From Cherax quadricarinatus (taxonomy: Eukaryota > Arthropoda > Malacostraca > Decapoda > Parastacidae): a stretch of 64,000 nucleotides of DNA. The notes beneath the pieces were generated by a model. The model was not told the DNA's origin and ran no database searches. It worked only from the letters and a program-made list of their open reading frames with translations. A program made the translations under genes and the position numbers. The DNA is taken from the NCBI RefSeq assembly GCF_038502225.1, contig NC_091303.1:32502530-32566529 (forward strand), read 5' to 3'. Positions within the stretch are counted from its first letter, which is position 1. Each line of letters opens with the position of its first letter. Shown in pieces: positions 46,695 through 57,954 of this stretch.

Positions 46695-46897
46695 GTTAAC
46701 ACGATGTTAACAGGTTCTTCTTTAACGTAACCCGTCTCACCACAATTACTACCTCTACCACTACTACCACTACACTCCACCTGACTCATGCCATCAGTAT
46801 ATATACTCGTTTTCTTAGTTAACTCTGTATTAAGACTGAAGAAGCCACTCGTGGCGAAACGTTTCCTTTAATGTCCTGAACTGTACATAAGTGTCTT
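46695..46897 (+). mobile_element. probable Penelope-like element terminal remnant
   Basis: No RT is present. The segment around GAAGCCACTCGTGGCGAAAC is the kind of sequence I associate with the terminal region of invertebrate Penelope-like elements, which carry hammerhead motifs. The extent is estimated from the neighbouring features. Confidence 0.45.
46832..46875 (+). ncRNA. candidate minimal hammerhead ribozyme motif
   Basis: Core CTGAAGA (46836-46842), stem II GCCA/TGGC with loop CTCG (46844-46855), then GAAA (46856-46859). Both hammerhead boxes, CUGANGA and GAAA, fit. ATTAA before and TTAAT after the core can pair as a closing stem. Stem II is only 4-5 bp, as is usual for Penelope-associated minimal hammerheads, which tend to work as dimers. 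The cleavage site and full stem pattern are not verified. Confidence 0.5.
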
Positions 46898-46943
46898 GAT
46901 CAATAACAACACTGCGACTAGGCAAGGACTCGAACCCATTCTT

Positions 46944-46947
<4 letters not shown>
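46898..46947 (-). repeat. tRNA-like SINE copy S0, 3' part only
   Basis: Minus-strand GGGTTCGAGTCCTTGCC (B-box GGTTCGAGTCC) and the terminal CGCAGTGTTGTTATTGATC shared with S1 and S2. The 5' side is replaced by a TA array. Confidence 0.7.

Positions 46948-47026
<79 letters not shown>
46948..47026. repeat. (TA)n microsatellite between SINE copies
   Basis: About 80 bp of pure TA. Confidence 0.97.
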
Positions 47027-47028
<2 letters not shown>

Positions 47029-47131
47029 ATAACAACACTGCGTTAGCCAAGGATTCAAACCCATGTTGCACTGGCCTGCATCATTGTAAGCGAGAACCTC
47101 ATGACGCTTTAAACCACAGGACCACCCAACC
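47027..47131 (-). repeat. tRNA-like SINE copy S1
   Basis: On the minus strand: GGTGGTCCTGTGGTTTAAAG (A-box region), a stem around CTTACAATGA, B-box-like GGTTTGAATCC, and the end CGCAGTGTTGTTATTG. The B-box has one change from S2. Not a functional tRNA: the D-arm is over-long and the acceptor is not closed. Confidence 0.7.
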
Positions 47132-47287
47132 CTACAAGAATGGCGCAGCCAGCAGAGCTAGCTGTTGGGCCGCCATCCGAGGGCATACGGAGGTGTGGGA
47201 GATTCTAAGCTAATTTCATTCTCATCCCTGTTTGGTGTACTAGCCTCACGAGCAGTATTTATATATTATTGTAACCACGAACGAGCG
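47132..47287. other. spacer between SINE copies
   Basis: No gene seen. May be SINE body or older sequence. Confidence 0.4.
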
Positions 47288-47397
47288 GTATTGATCAATA
47301 ACAACACTGCGCTAGCCAAGGATTCGAACCCATGTTGTACTGGCCTGCCTCATGGTAAGCGAGAACCACATGACGCTTTAAACCACAGGACCACCCT
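47288..47397 (-). repeat. tRNA-like SINE copy S2
   Basis: Same layout as S1 with a perfect B-box GGTTCGAATCC. The anticodon-arm equivalent TCTCG-CTTACCA-TGAGG pairs over 5 bp and would read TAC (valine-like). Confidence 0.72.
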
Positions 47398-48172
47398 AGC
47401 GTCATATAGTTTTCGCGGCAAATCGAAGGGCAACACCAATGCGGATGGTCTGTGGGTCGAGGCGTGTGCCAAGGCTGGAGTTGGGAACAGCCAACAGAAA
47501 GTCCCCTGCATGAGGAGCTCTCACTGCCAGGAGGTGGGCTCTATCCTTCCCTGACACATTCTGAAGCATTGTTGAGGCTATTTTCTCCACTATTGGGCCA
47601 TCCCAGTGCGACTGTTTGTAGTTGTTGGGGGGAGCAGGTCTGGTTTCAGAACCCGTTAGATTATCCCAGATCATGGCTCCGTCAATGAACTTTTATTCCT
47701 GGACTCCAATTTTGTCCCTAAGGTGTTCAGGGAGAATTGCTGCTACAAGCCCTCTTGATGCAAAACATGAGGACAGAAAAGCAGGTAGTGCAATCTGTGA
47801 TGACTTGCGAACACCAATGCCTCTTAGTCTGACTGGAAGTGTAGCTTGGTTCCACAGCCCGTCTTTTAGAGTAAGGTTAAGTACTTTCGTAAAAATCTGC
47901 CTCAGGATACTGTCATATTCGTGCAGTATAGGGTTATCATATGAAGGTGCACATCTTAGGAAATATGTCAACCTGGGCAGACTCAAGCACTTTGTGAGAA
48001 GGTACAAGGCATCGTGGGTGTCCAGATTGCCTATTCGTTGTTCCATTCTCCTCAATTCTTCCAATTTCTTCCTGAGGATTGTGTCAATGGCATCGCTTCC
48101 CAGAGGTGCTCCAAGCAAGACGCTATTTGTAGGGGCAATGACTGATGCTCCTGGTAGTTTGGATCTCACTGC

Positions 48173-48175
<3 letters not shown>
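47398..48175 (-). pseudogene. LINE fragment G1, ORF2 C-terminal region
   Basis: Two minus-strand blocks. 47693-48175 holds VLLGAPLGSDAIDTILRKKL, HDALYLLTKCLSLPRLTYFL and LKDGLWNQATLPVRLRGIG. 47402-47674 holds HLLAVRAPHAGDFLLAVPNS and SSLGTRLDPQTIRIGVALR. I recognise this as the post-RT region of a LINE family widespread in invertebrates, but cannot name the clade. It begins at a TA array and lacks the RT core. Confidence 0.75.

Positions 48176-48260
<85 letters not shown>
48176..48260. repeat. (TA)n microsatellite
   Basis: About 85 bp of TA between LINE fragment G1 and MITE M1. The Tyr-Ile frames across it are artefacts. Confidence 0.97.
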
Positions 48261-49487
<1,227 letters not shown>

Positions 49488-49656
49488 TTTGTAAATAATT
49501 TCACCTGTTTGCGAATTGTTAAGCATTTCAAATATCTTTCGTTGTCCACTGAATGTGGCAGGATTAGATGAAATAACTTGGAAATCAAGCCTGGTGCTCC
49601 GGGGTATGGGGAAACATTACTAGCTTCAGCTAGACTCCCGTATTTATCTGGGATCT
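49488..49656. other. unclassified spacer
   Basis: No feature recognised. Confidence 0.4.
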
Positions 49657-49719
49657 GTCTCCGTGGTAAAGTACCGTCGACTCTGATAGAGTTTGCAGGT
49701 TCGAGTCCTGCTGTGGACG
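49657..49719 (+). pseudogene. tRNA-like sequence, Ile(GAT)-like, short D-arm
   Basis: Acceptor GTCTCCG pairs partly with TGTGGAC. Anticodon arm CGACT-CTGATAG-AGTTT would read GAT. T-arm GCAGG-TTCGAGT-CCTGC is perfect and contains B-box GGTTCGAGTCC. At 63 nt it is too short in the D-arm for a normal tRNA. A SINE head or tRNA pseudogene is likeliest. Confidence 0.45.
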
Positions 49720-49727
49720 TAGAGACA

Positions 49728-51565
49728 ATGTTTGTTTTATTTTTTTATTAACACATCGGCCGTTTCCCATCAAGGTAGCGTAGCCCGGAAAAGAAAAACT
49801 TTTATCATCATTCACTCCACCACTGTCTTGCCAGAGGCATGCATACACTACAGTTATAAAACTGCAACATTAACACCCCTCCTTCAGAGTGCAATCACAG
49901 TACTTCCCATTTAAAGGAATCAAGTCCGGCCTGCCGGTTTTCCTGAATCCCTTCATAAATATTACTTTGATTACACTCAAACAGCACGTCAAGTCCTAAA
50001 AACCATTTGTCTCCATTTCCTCCTATCTAACATGAGCACATTTGCTTGCTGGAAGTCCAAGCCCCTCGCACACAAAACCTCCTTTACCCCCTCCCTCCAA
50101 CCTTTCCTAGGCTGACCCCTACCCTGCCTTCCCTCCACTACAGATTTATGCACTCTCTAAGTCATTCTATTTCGTGCCAGCCTCTCTACATGTCCAAACC
50201 ATCTGAATAACTCCTTTTCAGCCCCCTTGATAATAGTTTCGGTAATCTTGCACCTCCTCCTAATCTCCAAACTAGGGATTCTCTGCATTATATTCACATC
50301 ACACATTGCTCTCAGACATGACATCACCACTGCCTCAAACCCATACAAGAACGTTGGTATAACTATACTCTCATACATTCTCCTCTTTGCTTCCATGGAT
50401 AAAGTTCTTTGTCTCCACAGACTCCTCAGTGCACCACTCACCTTTTTCCCCTAGTCAGTTCTATGATTCACCTCATCTTTCATAGACTCATCTGCTGACA
50501 CGTCCACTCCCAAATATCTGAATACATTCACCTCCTCCATACTCTCTCCCTCCAATCTAATATCCAATCTTCCGTTACCTAATTTTTTTATCCTCATCAC
50601 CTTACTCTTTTGTATATTCACTTTTAATTTCCTTCTTTTACATACCCTACCAAAGTCATCAACCAGCCTCTGCAACTTCTCTTCAGAATCTCTCAAAAGC
50701 AGTATCATCAGCAAAGAGCAACTGTGATAACTCCCACTTTGTGTTAGATTCTTTATCTTTTAACACCACACCTCTTGCCAACACCTGAGCATTCACTTCT
50801 CTTACACCTCCATCTATAAATATATTAAACATCCACGGTGACATCACACATCCTTGTCTAAGGCCTACTTTTACTGGGAAATAATATCCCTCTCGTATAC
50901 ATACTATAACCGGAGCCTCACTATCCTCGTAAAGACTCTTCACCGCTCTCAATAACCTACCTCCTATTCCATACATTTGCAACATCTGCCACATTACCCC
51001 CCTTTCATATGCCATTTTCAAATTCATAAATGCCACAAAAACCTGTTTATCCTTATCTGAATACTGTTCACCTATATGTTTCACTGTAAACACTTGGTCT
51101 ACACACCCCCTACCTTTCCTAAATTCTTCTTGTTCATCTGCTATCATGCTCTCCGTCATACTCTTAATTCTTTCAATAATAACTTTACCATACACTTCAC
51201 CAGACATACTCAACAGACTTATTCCTAACAATATTTACACTCTCTTTTGTCCCCTTTGCCTTTATACAAAGAGGATATGCATGCTCTCTGCCAATCCCTA
51301 GGTACCTTACCCTCTTCCATACATTTATTAAATAAAAACACTAACCACTCGAAAACTATATCCCCACCTGCTTTTAACATCTGTATCTTTATCCCATAAA
51401 TCCAAGCTGCTTTAACCCCTTTCATTCTACTCACTGGTCCACGCACTTCCCCCACACTCACAATTGGTTCTTCTCCACTCCTATAAGATGTTATTCCTCC
51501 TTGCCCTATACACGAAATCACAGCTTCCCTGTCTTCATCGATATTTAACAATTCCTCATACTCCC
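49728..51565 (-). mobile_element. RTE-like LINE, 5'-truncated and inactive
   Basis: Minus-strand element with a 3' region (49728-50160) that I recall as highly repeated in decapod genomes, then RT C-terminus, RT core and upstream RT to about 51565. The endonuclease is missing. RTE placement is by resemblance. It lies next to the tRNA-like sequence at its 3' end and to LINE fragment G2 at its 5' end. Confidence 0.85.
50157..51551 (-). pseudogene. RTE-like LINE RT domain (broken)
   Basis: 51225-51551 holds FLFNKCMEEGKVPRDWQRAC. 50683-51231 holds GKVIIERIKSMTESMIADEQ, EEFRKGRGCVDQVFTVK, GLRQGCVMSPWMFNIFIDGG and LLFADDTA. 50451-50714 holds RRKLKVNIQKSKVMRI and YLGVDVSADESM. 50157-50441 holds RRMYESIVIPTFLYGFEAVV and ELFRWFGHVERLARNRMT. 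The motif-A Asp is replaced (FMNLKMAYE instead of FMDL-KAYD), so the enzyme is dead even apart from the frameshifts. Confidence 0.86.
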
Positions 51566-51574
51566 AACACTCAG

Positions 51575-52345
51575 TTAATGCGACGCACTCCTGAGATCTA
51601 TCTTTAAGAAGGCACTGAATCTGTCACTGGAAGATCACCTGTGGTATCAAGCAACTCTTCGAGTGCGACTGGTTAGCGTTACCTGCAGTTCTGTCCTTGT
51701 GTATGGCTTCCAGTGAACGAGCAAAGGAGATTGTTCAGAACGCTTGAGAGGTGCTGTAGGAGCTCAAAGTTCCTCGAAGAAGCCACGCAGTGGGACACTC
51801 TCACAGACTCTTCAGGCAGACCAATGTTAGAAAAAATTGCCAACACAATACTCAACAATGCCTCAGGAGAGGAGAAAGCTCTTGTCGTAGCGACGAGGGC
51901 ACCAGATTCAGATTTCCTTATAGCTGTTCCTAATTCCTCCTTGGGAACTCGGCTCGACCTACAGGCCGTACAAATTGGTTTAGGTTTTCGCCTCTCCGCC
52001 CCCATACTCACCGAACATAGAGGGATTTACGGCAAGGCGTCAGCTGATCAATTTGGACTACATGATCTCGTCTGTCATGCGTCAGAAGTTAAAGTATGCC
52101 GGACATGAGCAGGTCAACGACATCAAGCGAAGTCTCCCCACAGCGCGTTGCCCAGCAGAATGGGAACCTCAGGTACAGAGGTCTGACAGAAGTCAAAGAC
52201 GTCCAGATGTCGTCACCATGCTACCCTGCAAGGTCGGTAAACAGATTGCATGAGACTACACCTGTACCATACTCTGAAACTGAAGGGGGTGGGGGTTGCT
52301 GGTTTCCGGAAGACCCTGAAAATCAACAAATAAAGAGGGCTGCTA
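51575..52345 (+). pseudogene. LINE fragment G2, ORF2 C-terminal region
   Basis: Plus-strand relative of G1: SIFKKALNLSLEDHLWYQAT, then FLIAVPNSSLGTRLDLQAVQ, IGLGFRLSAPI and DIKRSLPTARCPAEWEPQVQ, ending near a short 3' segment. Frames shift between blocks (51713-52108, 52053-52253). No RT core. Confidence 0.75.
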
Positions 52346-52429
52346 CAGTGCTATAACATCGTACAAGTAGGGTCGGAAACCCACAAGTTGGTTCGGAAAC
52401 CATGAAGTACGTAAATGTTACCTTGGTTG

Positions 52430-52745
52430 AATTCCAACAGAACATCACATCCTTAAAACCATTTGTCTCCACTCACCCTGATCCAATATTTCAAGGCTTG
52501 CCTGATGGATGCACAAGCCTTAATCACTCTAAAGCTTCTATACAGCCAACCTCCAACTCTTTCTGTGACAACCCCAACACCTCCTTCATATCCAGGCCGG
52601 ATTTATACACCTTCCGGGCCACCCTATTCTACTATATTCTCCCTGAATACCTAAACCACCCCAACAATCCCTTCCTTAGCCCTCTGAATTACAAGTTTCG
52701 TAACTCCACACCGCCTTCAAATTTCTTAGTTTCGATTTCTTTACA
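52430..52745 (-). pseudogene. decayed RTE-like relic, left half
   Basis: Contains AAAACCATTTGTCTCCACTC and ACCACCCCAACAATCCCTTC, both landmarks of the 3' part of the RTE-like LINE at 49728-51565. The relic is interrupted at about 52745 by D2 and resumes at 55654. Confidence 0.7.
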
Positions 52746-52802
52746 CGAAATATGGATCCCAGGTTACAACCTATACAGATGTGACAGAGTGAACAGGCAA
52801 AA

Positions 52803-52818
52803 GGGGGGGGGGGGGGGG
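52803..52818. repeat. 16-G homopolymer causing a frame change in D2
   Basis: D1 has GGGGGAGGGGG at this site. Loss of the A and growth of the run moved the frame. Length in the assembly may be unreliable. Confidence 0.9.
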
Positions 52819-55622
52819 TTGGCCTGTACATTGCAGAGTCACTTGTTTGCACAGAACTGCTAAATGCCTCAAATGATGTAGTGGAAGTTTTAGCAGTAAA
52901 GGTCGAGAACCAAAACCTAGTCATTGTGATAGTCTACAAGCCTCCGGATGCAACATCCCAGCAATTCCAGGAACAGCTGTTAAAAATTGACCACTATCTG
53001 GAAAACCTTCCAGCTCCTGCACCCAACATCTTGCTCCTGGGGGATTTCAACTTAAGGCACCTAAAATGGAGGAATATAGCAAATAATATTGTTGCAGTAA
53101 TAACACCAGGAGGCAGCTCTGATGAAAACTCACACTCACGCGAGCTTTTAAATCTCTGCACAAAATTCAATTTAAACCAGCAAATAATAGAGCCTACTAG
53201 ACTGGAGAATACACTAGACCTCATCTTCACTAACAATGATGATCTGATAAGAAATATCACCATATCAAAAACAATATACTCAGATCACAACATAATTGAG
53301 GTTCAGTCATGTATGCGCGGAGCCCCAGACCGACATAATGAGATTAGTCACGAGGGAGCATTCATCAAATTCAACTTCAATAACAAAAACATAAAGTGGG
53401 ACCAAGTAAGCCAAGTCCTAACCGATATAAGCTGGGAAGATATACTAAGCAACACAGACCCCAACTTATGCCTAGAACAGATTAACTCGGTAGCACTCGA
53501 TGTATGCACAAGGCTTATTCCTCTAAGAAAAAGGAGGAGTAGATGTAAAACAGAAAGAGACAGGCGCTCCCTTTACAGGCGACGGAAAAGAATAACAGAG
53601 CGGCTAAAAGAGGTCAATATATCTGAAATGCGTAGGGAGACACTGGTCAGAGAAATAGCAAGCATCGAACTTAAGCTAAAAGAATCCTTTAGGAGTCAGG
53701 AATCGCGGGAAGAACTAAAAGCCATAAATGAAATCGAAAGAAACCCAAAGTATTTCTTCTCCTATGCCAAATCAAAATCGAGAACAACGTCCAGTATTGG
53801 GCCCCTACTTAAACAAGATGGGTCCTACACAGATGACAACAAGGAAATGAGTGAGCTACTCAAGTCCCAATATGACTCAGTTTTTAGCAAGCCGCTAACC
53901 AGACTGAGAGTCGAAGATCAAAATGAATTTTTTATGAGAGAGCCACAAAATTTGATTAACACAAGCCTATCCGATGTTATCCTGACGCCAAATGACTTCG
54001 AACAGGCGATAAATGACATGCCCATGCACTCTGCCCCAGGGCCAGACTCATGGAACTCTGTGTTCATCAAGAACTGCAAGAAGCCCCTATCACGAGCCTT
54101 TTCCATCCTATGGAGAGGGAGCATGGACACGGGGGTCGTCCCACAGTTACTAAAAACAACAGACATAGCCCCACTCCACAAAGGGGGCAGTAAAGCAACA
54201 GCAAAGAACTACAGACCAATAGCACTAACATCCCATATCATAAAAATCTTTGAAAGGGTCCTAAGAAGCAAGATCACCACGCATCTAGAAACCCATCAGT
54301 TACACAACCCAGGGCAACATGGGTTTAGAACAGGTCGCTCCTGTCTGTCTCAACTATTGGACCACTACGACAAGGTCCTAAATGCACTAGAAGACAAAAA
54401 GAATGCAGATGTAATATATACAGACTTTGCAAAAGCCTTCGACAAGTGTGACCATGGCGTAATAGCGCACAAAATGCGTGCTAAAGGAATAACAGGAAAA
54501 GTCGGTCGATGGATCTATAATTTCCTCACTAACAGAACACAGAGAGTAGTCGTCAACAGAGTAAAGTCCGAGGCAGCTACGGTGAAAAGCTCTGTTCCAC
54601 AAGGCACAGTACTCGCTCCCATCTTGTTCCTCATCCTTATATCCGACATAGACAAGGATGTCAGCCACAGCACCGTGTCTTCCTTTGCAGATGACACCCG
54701 AATCTGCATGACAGTGTCTTCCATTGCAGACACTGCAAAGCTCCAGGCAGACATCAACCAAATCTTTCAGTGGGCTGCAGAAAACAATATGAAGTTCAAC
54801 GATGAGAAATTTCAATTACTCAGATATGGTAAACATGAGGAAATTAAATCTTCATCAGAGTACAAAACAAATTCTGGCCACAAAATAGAGCGAAACACCA
54901 ACGTCAAAGACCTGGGAGTGATCATGTCGGAGGATCTCACCTTCAAGGACCATAACACTGTATCAATCGCATCTGCTAGAAAAATGACAGGATGGATAAT
55001 GAGAACCTTCAAAACTAGGGAGGCCAAGCCCATGATGACACTCTTCAGGTCACTTGTTCTATCTAGGCTGGAATATTGCTGCACACTAACAGCACCTTTC
55101 AAGGCAGGTGAAATTGCCGACCTAGAAAATGTACAGAGAACTTTCACGGCGCGCATAACGGAGATAAAACACCTCAATTATTGGGAGCGCTTGAGGTTCC
55201 TAAACCTGTATTCCCTGGAACGCAGGAGGGAGAGATACATGATTATATACACCTGGAAAATCCTAGAGGGACTAGTACCGAACTTGCACACGAAAATCAC
55301 CCACTACGAAAGCAAAAGACTTGGCAGACGATGCACCATCCCCCCAATGAAAAGCAGGGGTGTCACTAGCACGTTAAGAGACCATACAATAAGTGTCAGG
55401 GGCCCGAGACTGTTCAACTGCCTCCCAGCACACATAAGGGGGATTACCAACAGACCCCTGGCAGTCTTCAAGCTGGCACTGGACAAGCACCTAAAGTCAG
55501 TTCCGGATCAGCCGGGCTGTGGCTCGTATGTTGGTTTGCGTGCAGCCAGCAGCAACAGCCTGGCTGATCAGGCTCTGATCCACCAGGAGGCCTGGTCTCA
55601 GACCGGGCCGCGGGGGCGTTGA
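52819..55622 (+). CDS. D2 ORF2 remnant: endonuclease (partial) and complete RT, open
   Basis: An open frame of more than 913 codons, from the end of a 16-G run (52803-52818) to the TGA at 55620-55622. It keeps LLGDFNLRHLKW and SDHNIIEVQ of the endonuclease, RT motifs LHKGGSKATAKNYRPIALTS, GFRTGRSCLSQLL, DFAKAFDKCDH, SSVPQGTVLAPILFLILI and FADD (54684-54695), and the C-terminal region to LADQALIHQEAWS. The PHD/CCCH part and the first endonuclease residues are absent. The G-run puts the preceding codons (EIWIPGYN) in another frame. No natural start codon, so no normal protein is expected, though RT residues are intact. Confidence 0.88.
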
Positions 55623-55653
55623 CCCCCGGAACTCTCTCCAGGTAAACTCCAGG

Positions 55654-56620
55654 TAAGACTAGGGATATGATTAATTCTCACCACACATTGCTCTAAGATT
55701 GGAGTCAATGGAGATATGTTTGAACATATTTCCACTCCCTCTAGCCTCTTCGTCGCTGCATATCTAAACCACCTCAACAATCAAGGTCATGCAAACATCC
55801 CCTTTTTGCCTCCACAGAAAAAAACTGTATTATCAAGAAAAAGCAGTTTCATATCACATTTACTGTGTGTTTAGTATGGCATTTCTCTCCAACACCGTAA
55901 CATTAAATTCTTTTACAACCTCATCTTTTAAATATAATAAACGCCAGGGTGGCATCACACATCCCTAAGCAGTACTTCTCGTGGAAATAGTTTACCTCTT
56001 TCCTTCATACCCTAACCTGACCCTCACTGTCCATACAAAAACTCTGCCGCTTTTAGTATCCTACCAGTTATTCCATACATTTTCAATATCTACTGTTCCT
56101 CTTACCTATTCAACTTATCCACATTTGCAAGAAAGAGTTCCTTACGCTTTACTAGTATTGTTCCCTTATATACTTTTCTGTAAACATTTGGCCTTCCCTT
56201 CCTAAATCCTCCTAGTTCCTCTGCAGTCCCGATTTCTGTAATACCCCTTCCTCTTTTAATAAAAATTCTATTTATGCTTTTCGCAGTACACTTAACAGAA
56301 TTATTGTTTTATAAATCTTGTGCTCTCTCTCGTCTATTTTTTCCCGTTGTACTAAGGAATTATACATACTCTGCGTATATAAGCCAAATACAATGCACAC
56401 TCCATAGCTATATCCCAAAACCTGCTTTCATCATCTCAGTCTTAACCTCATCACTGCCAGCTGCCTTCATTCTACTTAGTGCTTCAGGCACTTTCTTTCC
56501 GCATTCACCTCCACCTCTTCCTTAGTCTTACTAGATCGTATTCCTTCCTGTCCAGTGTATGATATTAACGCTTCCCTCACATCATCAATTATCAGCTCCA
56601 CAAAATATTCATCATCAAGA
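55654..56620 (-). pseudogene. decayed RTE-like relic, right half
   Basis: Resumes after D2 with ACTAGGGAT and CACCACACATTGCTC, the next landmark in the RTE-like order. It continues with scattered matches to the RT region of 50250-51565, e.g. GGTGGCATCACACATCC (GCVMSP region) and AACGCTTCCCTCACATCATC. Too many indels for any frame. Confidence 0.7.
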
Positions 56621-56689
56621 CGCATGCAGATACTAAAAACCTAAGAGCTAATATCAAAGGTTCTAGGAGGTGTTCTATTGAACTACAAA

Positions 56690-56965
56690 CGTAACCACTG
56701 ATATTAAGGAATCATTGCGACGCACTCAGGCCCTAGAAACCTAGATACACAGATCACAGGATAACACAGAAGTCATCTATCGCTAGAAGCCTAGCCACTA
56801 GTATCACAGCATCACAGTTAGGCTTTCTAGCACTAGAAACATGGCTACTAATATGACAGCATCATAGTTACGCTCTCCAGCACTAGAAATCTAACGACGT
56901 AGATCGCAGCATCAAGGAGACGCTCTCAAGCACTGGAAATCTAACCAATAAGACGACAAAATTAC
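56690..56965. repeat. degenerate minisatellite, about 50-bp unit
   Basis: Units anchored by CACTAGAAA-type sequence at about 56731, 56780, 56830, 56881 and 56931 (spacing about 50), with GCATCA and CGCTCTC landmarks. High divergence between units. Confidence 0.75.
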
Positions 56966-57154
56966 GGGGCCGCACTCTCATGATTACACACGGAGTCAGT
57001 GATGGATTATGATGTTCCTTGAGTATCCGTCACCAGGAGGAAGACATCCAATGTCGTCTCATAAATCATTCTTAGCATGGAAATACATTTATATTTATTA
57101 TCTATTAACAAACAATACTTGCATCATAATATTAAAAAATAGATAAGACTAAGA

Positions 57155-57440
57155 TTGTATTCACGGTACGAGTGTATGATTGAAGTCACGGTTATCATTG
57201 TATTCGCTGTAGAAGTATTTTTCTGTAGTCACGTTACAAATTTACCACCGAAGCCAGGTAACAATTTTATCATCGTAGTCACAGGAAAAGTATATCACTG
57301 AAGTCACGGTAAAATTTTATATTCGTAGTCACAGGTATATCACCACATACATAGTTCAAGGATATCACTGTACCCACGGTACACATACATCATTGTAACC
57401 ACGGTACAATTTTACCACTGTAGTCACGGTACAAGCAAAT
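57155..57440. repeat. degenerate minisatellite, about 25-28-bp unit
   Basis: Repeated CACGGTACAATTTTACCACT- or TGTAGTCAC-like units with many substitutions. AT-rich sequence follows to 57680 with no gene seen. Confidence 0.75.
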
Positions 57441-57689
57441 TTAACAAGTAGAAATTGTAAAATCATGAGAGACTATATTCCTAGTAAGTATTTTAGATTA
57501 AAAAATGAACCCATAAACTATATCGAAAAATCTTAAAAATGTATTGATCAGCGCTGCGTCTTCTTCACCAGAAAAAAAAATTACATTTTTCTATAATTGA
57601 GTCTGTGGGAGCTAGTGAAGGAAAGTGAAAAGAAAAGTGAAAAAACAGAAGTCTAGATATGCTTAGACACAACACTGGAAGTATCAGGA

Positions 57690-57785
57690 ATGGTAACTTA
57701 GGGTAGGAACAGTAAGTCAGACCAGTTATGGCAAGTCAGGTCAGGAATAGTAAATCAGACCAGGAAGGGTAAGTCAGGTCAGAGT
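57690..57785. repeat. degenerate short tandem repeat
   Basis: Four to five units around GGAATAGTAAGTCAGACCAG with spacing of about 23-27 bp. Confidence 0.65.
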
Positions 57786-57954
57786 CATCTTGTTGTTCGC
57801 GGAGAAAAGTGTTATACATAAGAGACAAATTATTGGGATTTGAAAAATGAACGAGGGAGAATTTGACAGATAAAATCATGAAGTATGAAGGAACAAGAAG
57901 TGGTCAACATTTCACCGTAGTCTACAGAGTCCAATTGATTATTTTAAAGCTGCG

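Larger units (their letters stand above)
52746..55653 (+). mobile_element. LINE D2, 5'-truncated, long open frame
   Basis: Starts inside the endonuclease (EIWIPGYNLYRCDRVNRQ) and ends with the family terminus CTCTCCAGGTAAACTCCAGG. Very similar to D1 but without its stops. It sits inside an older RTE-like relic. Confidence 0.92.
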
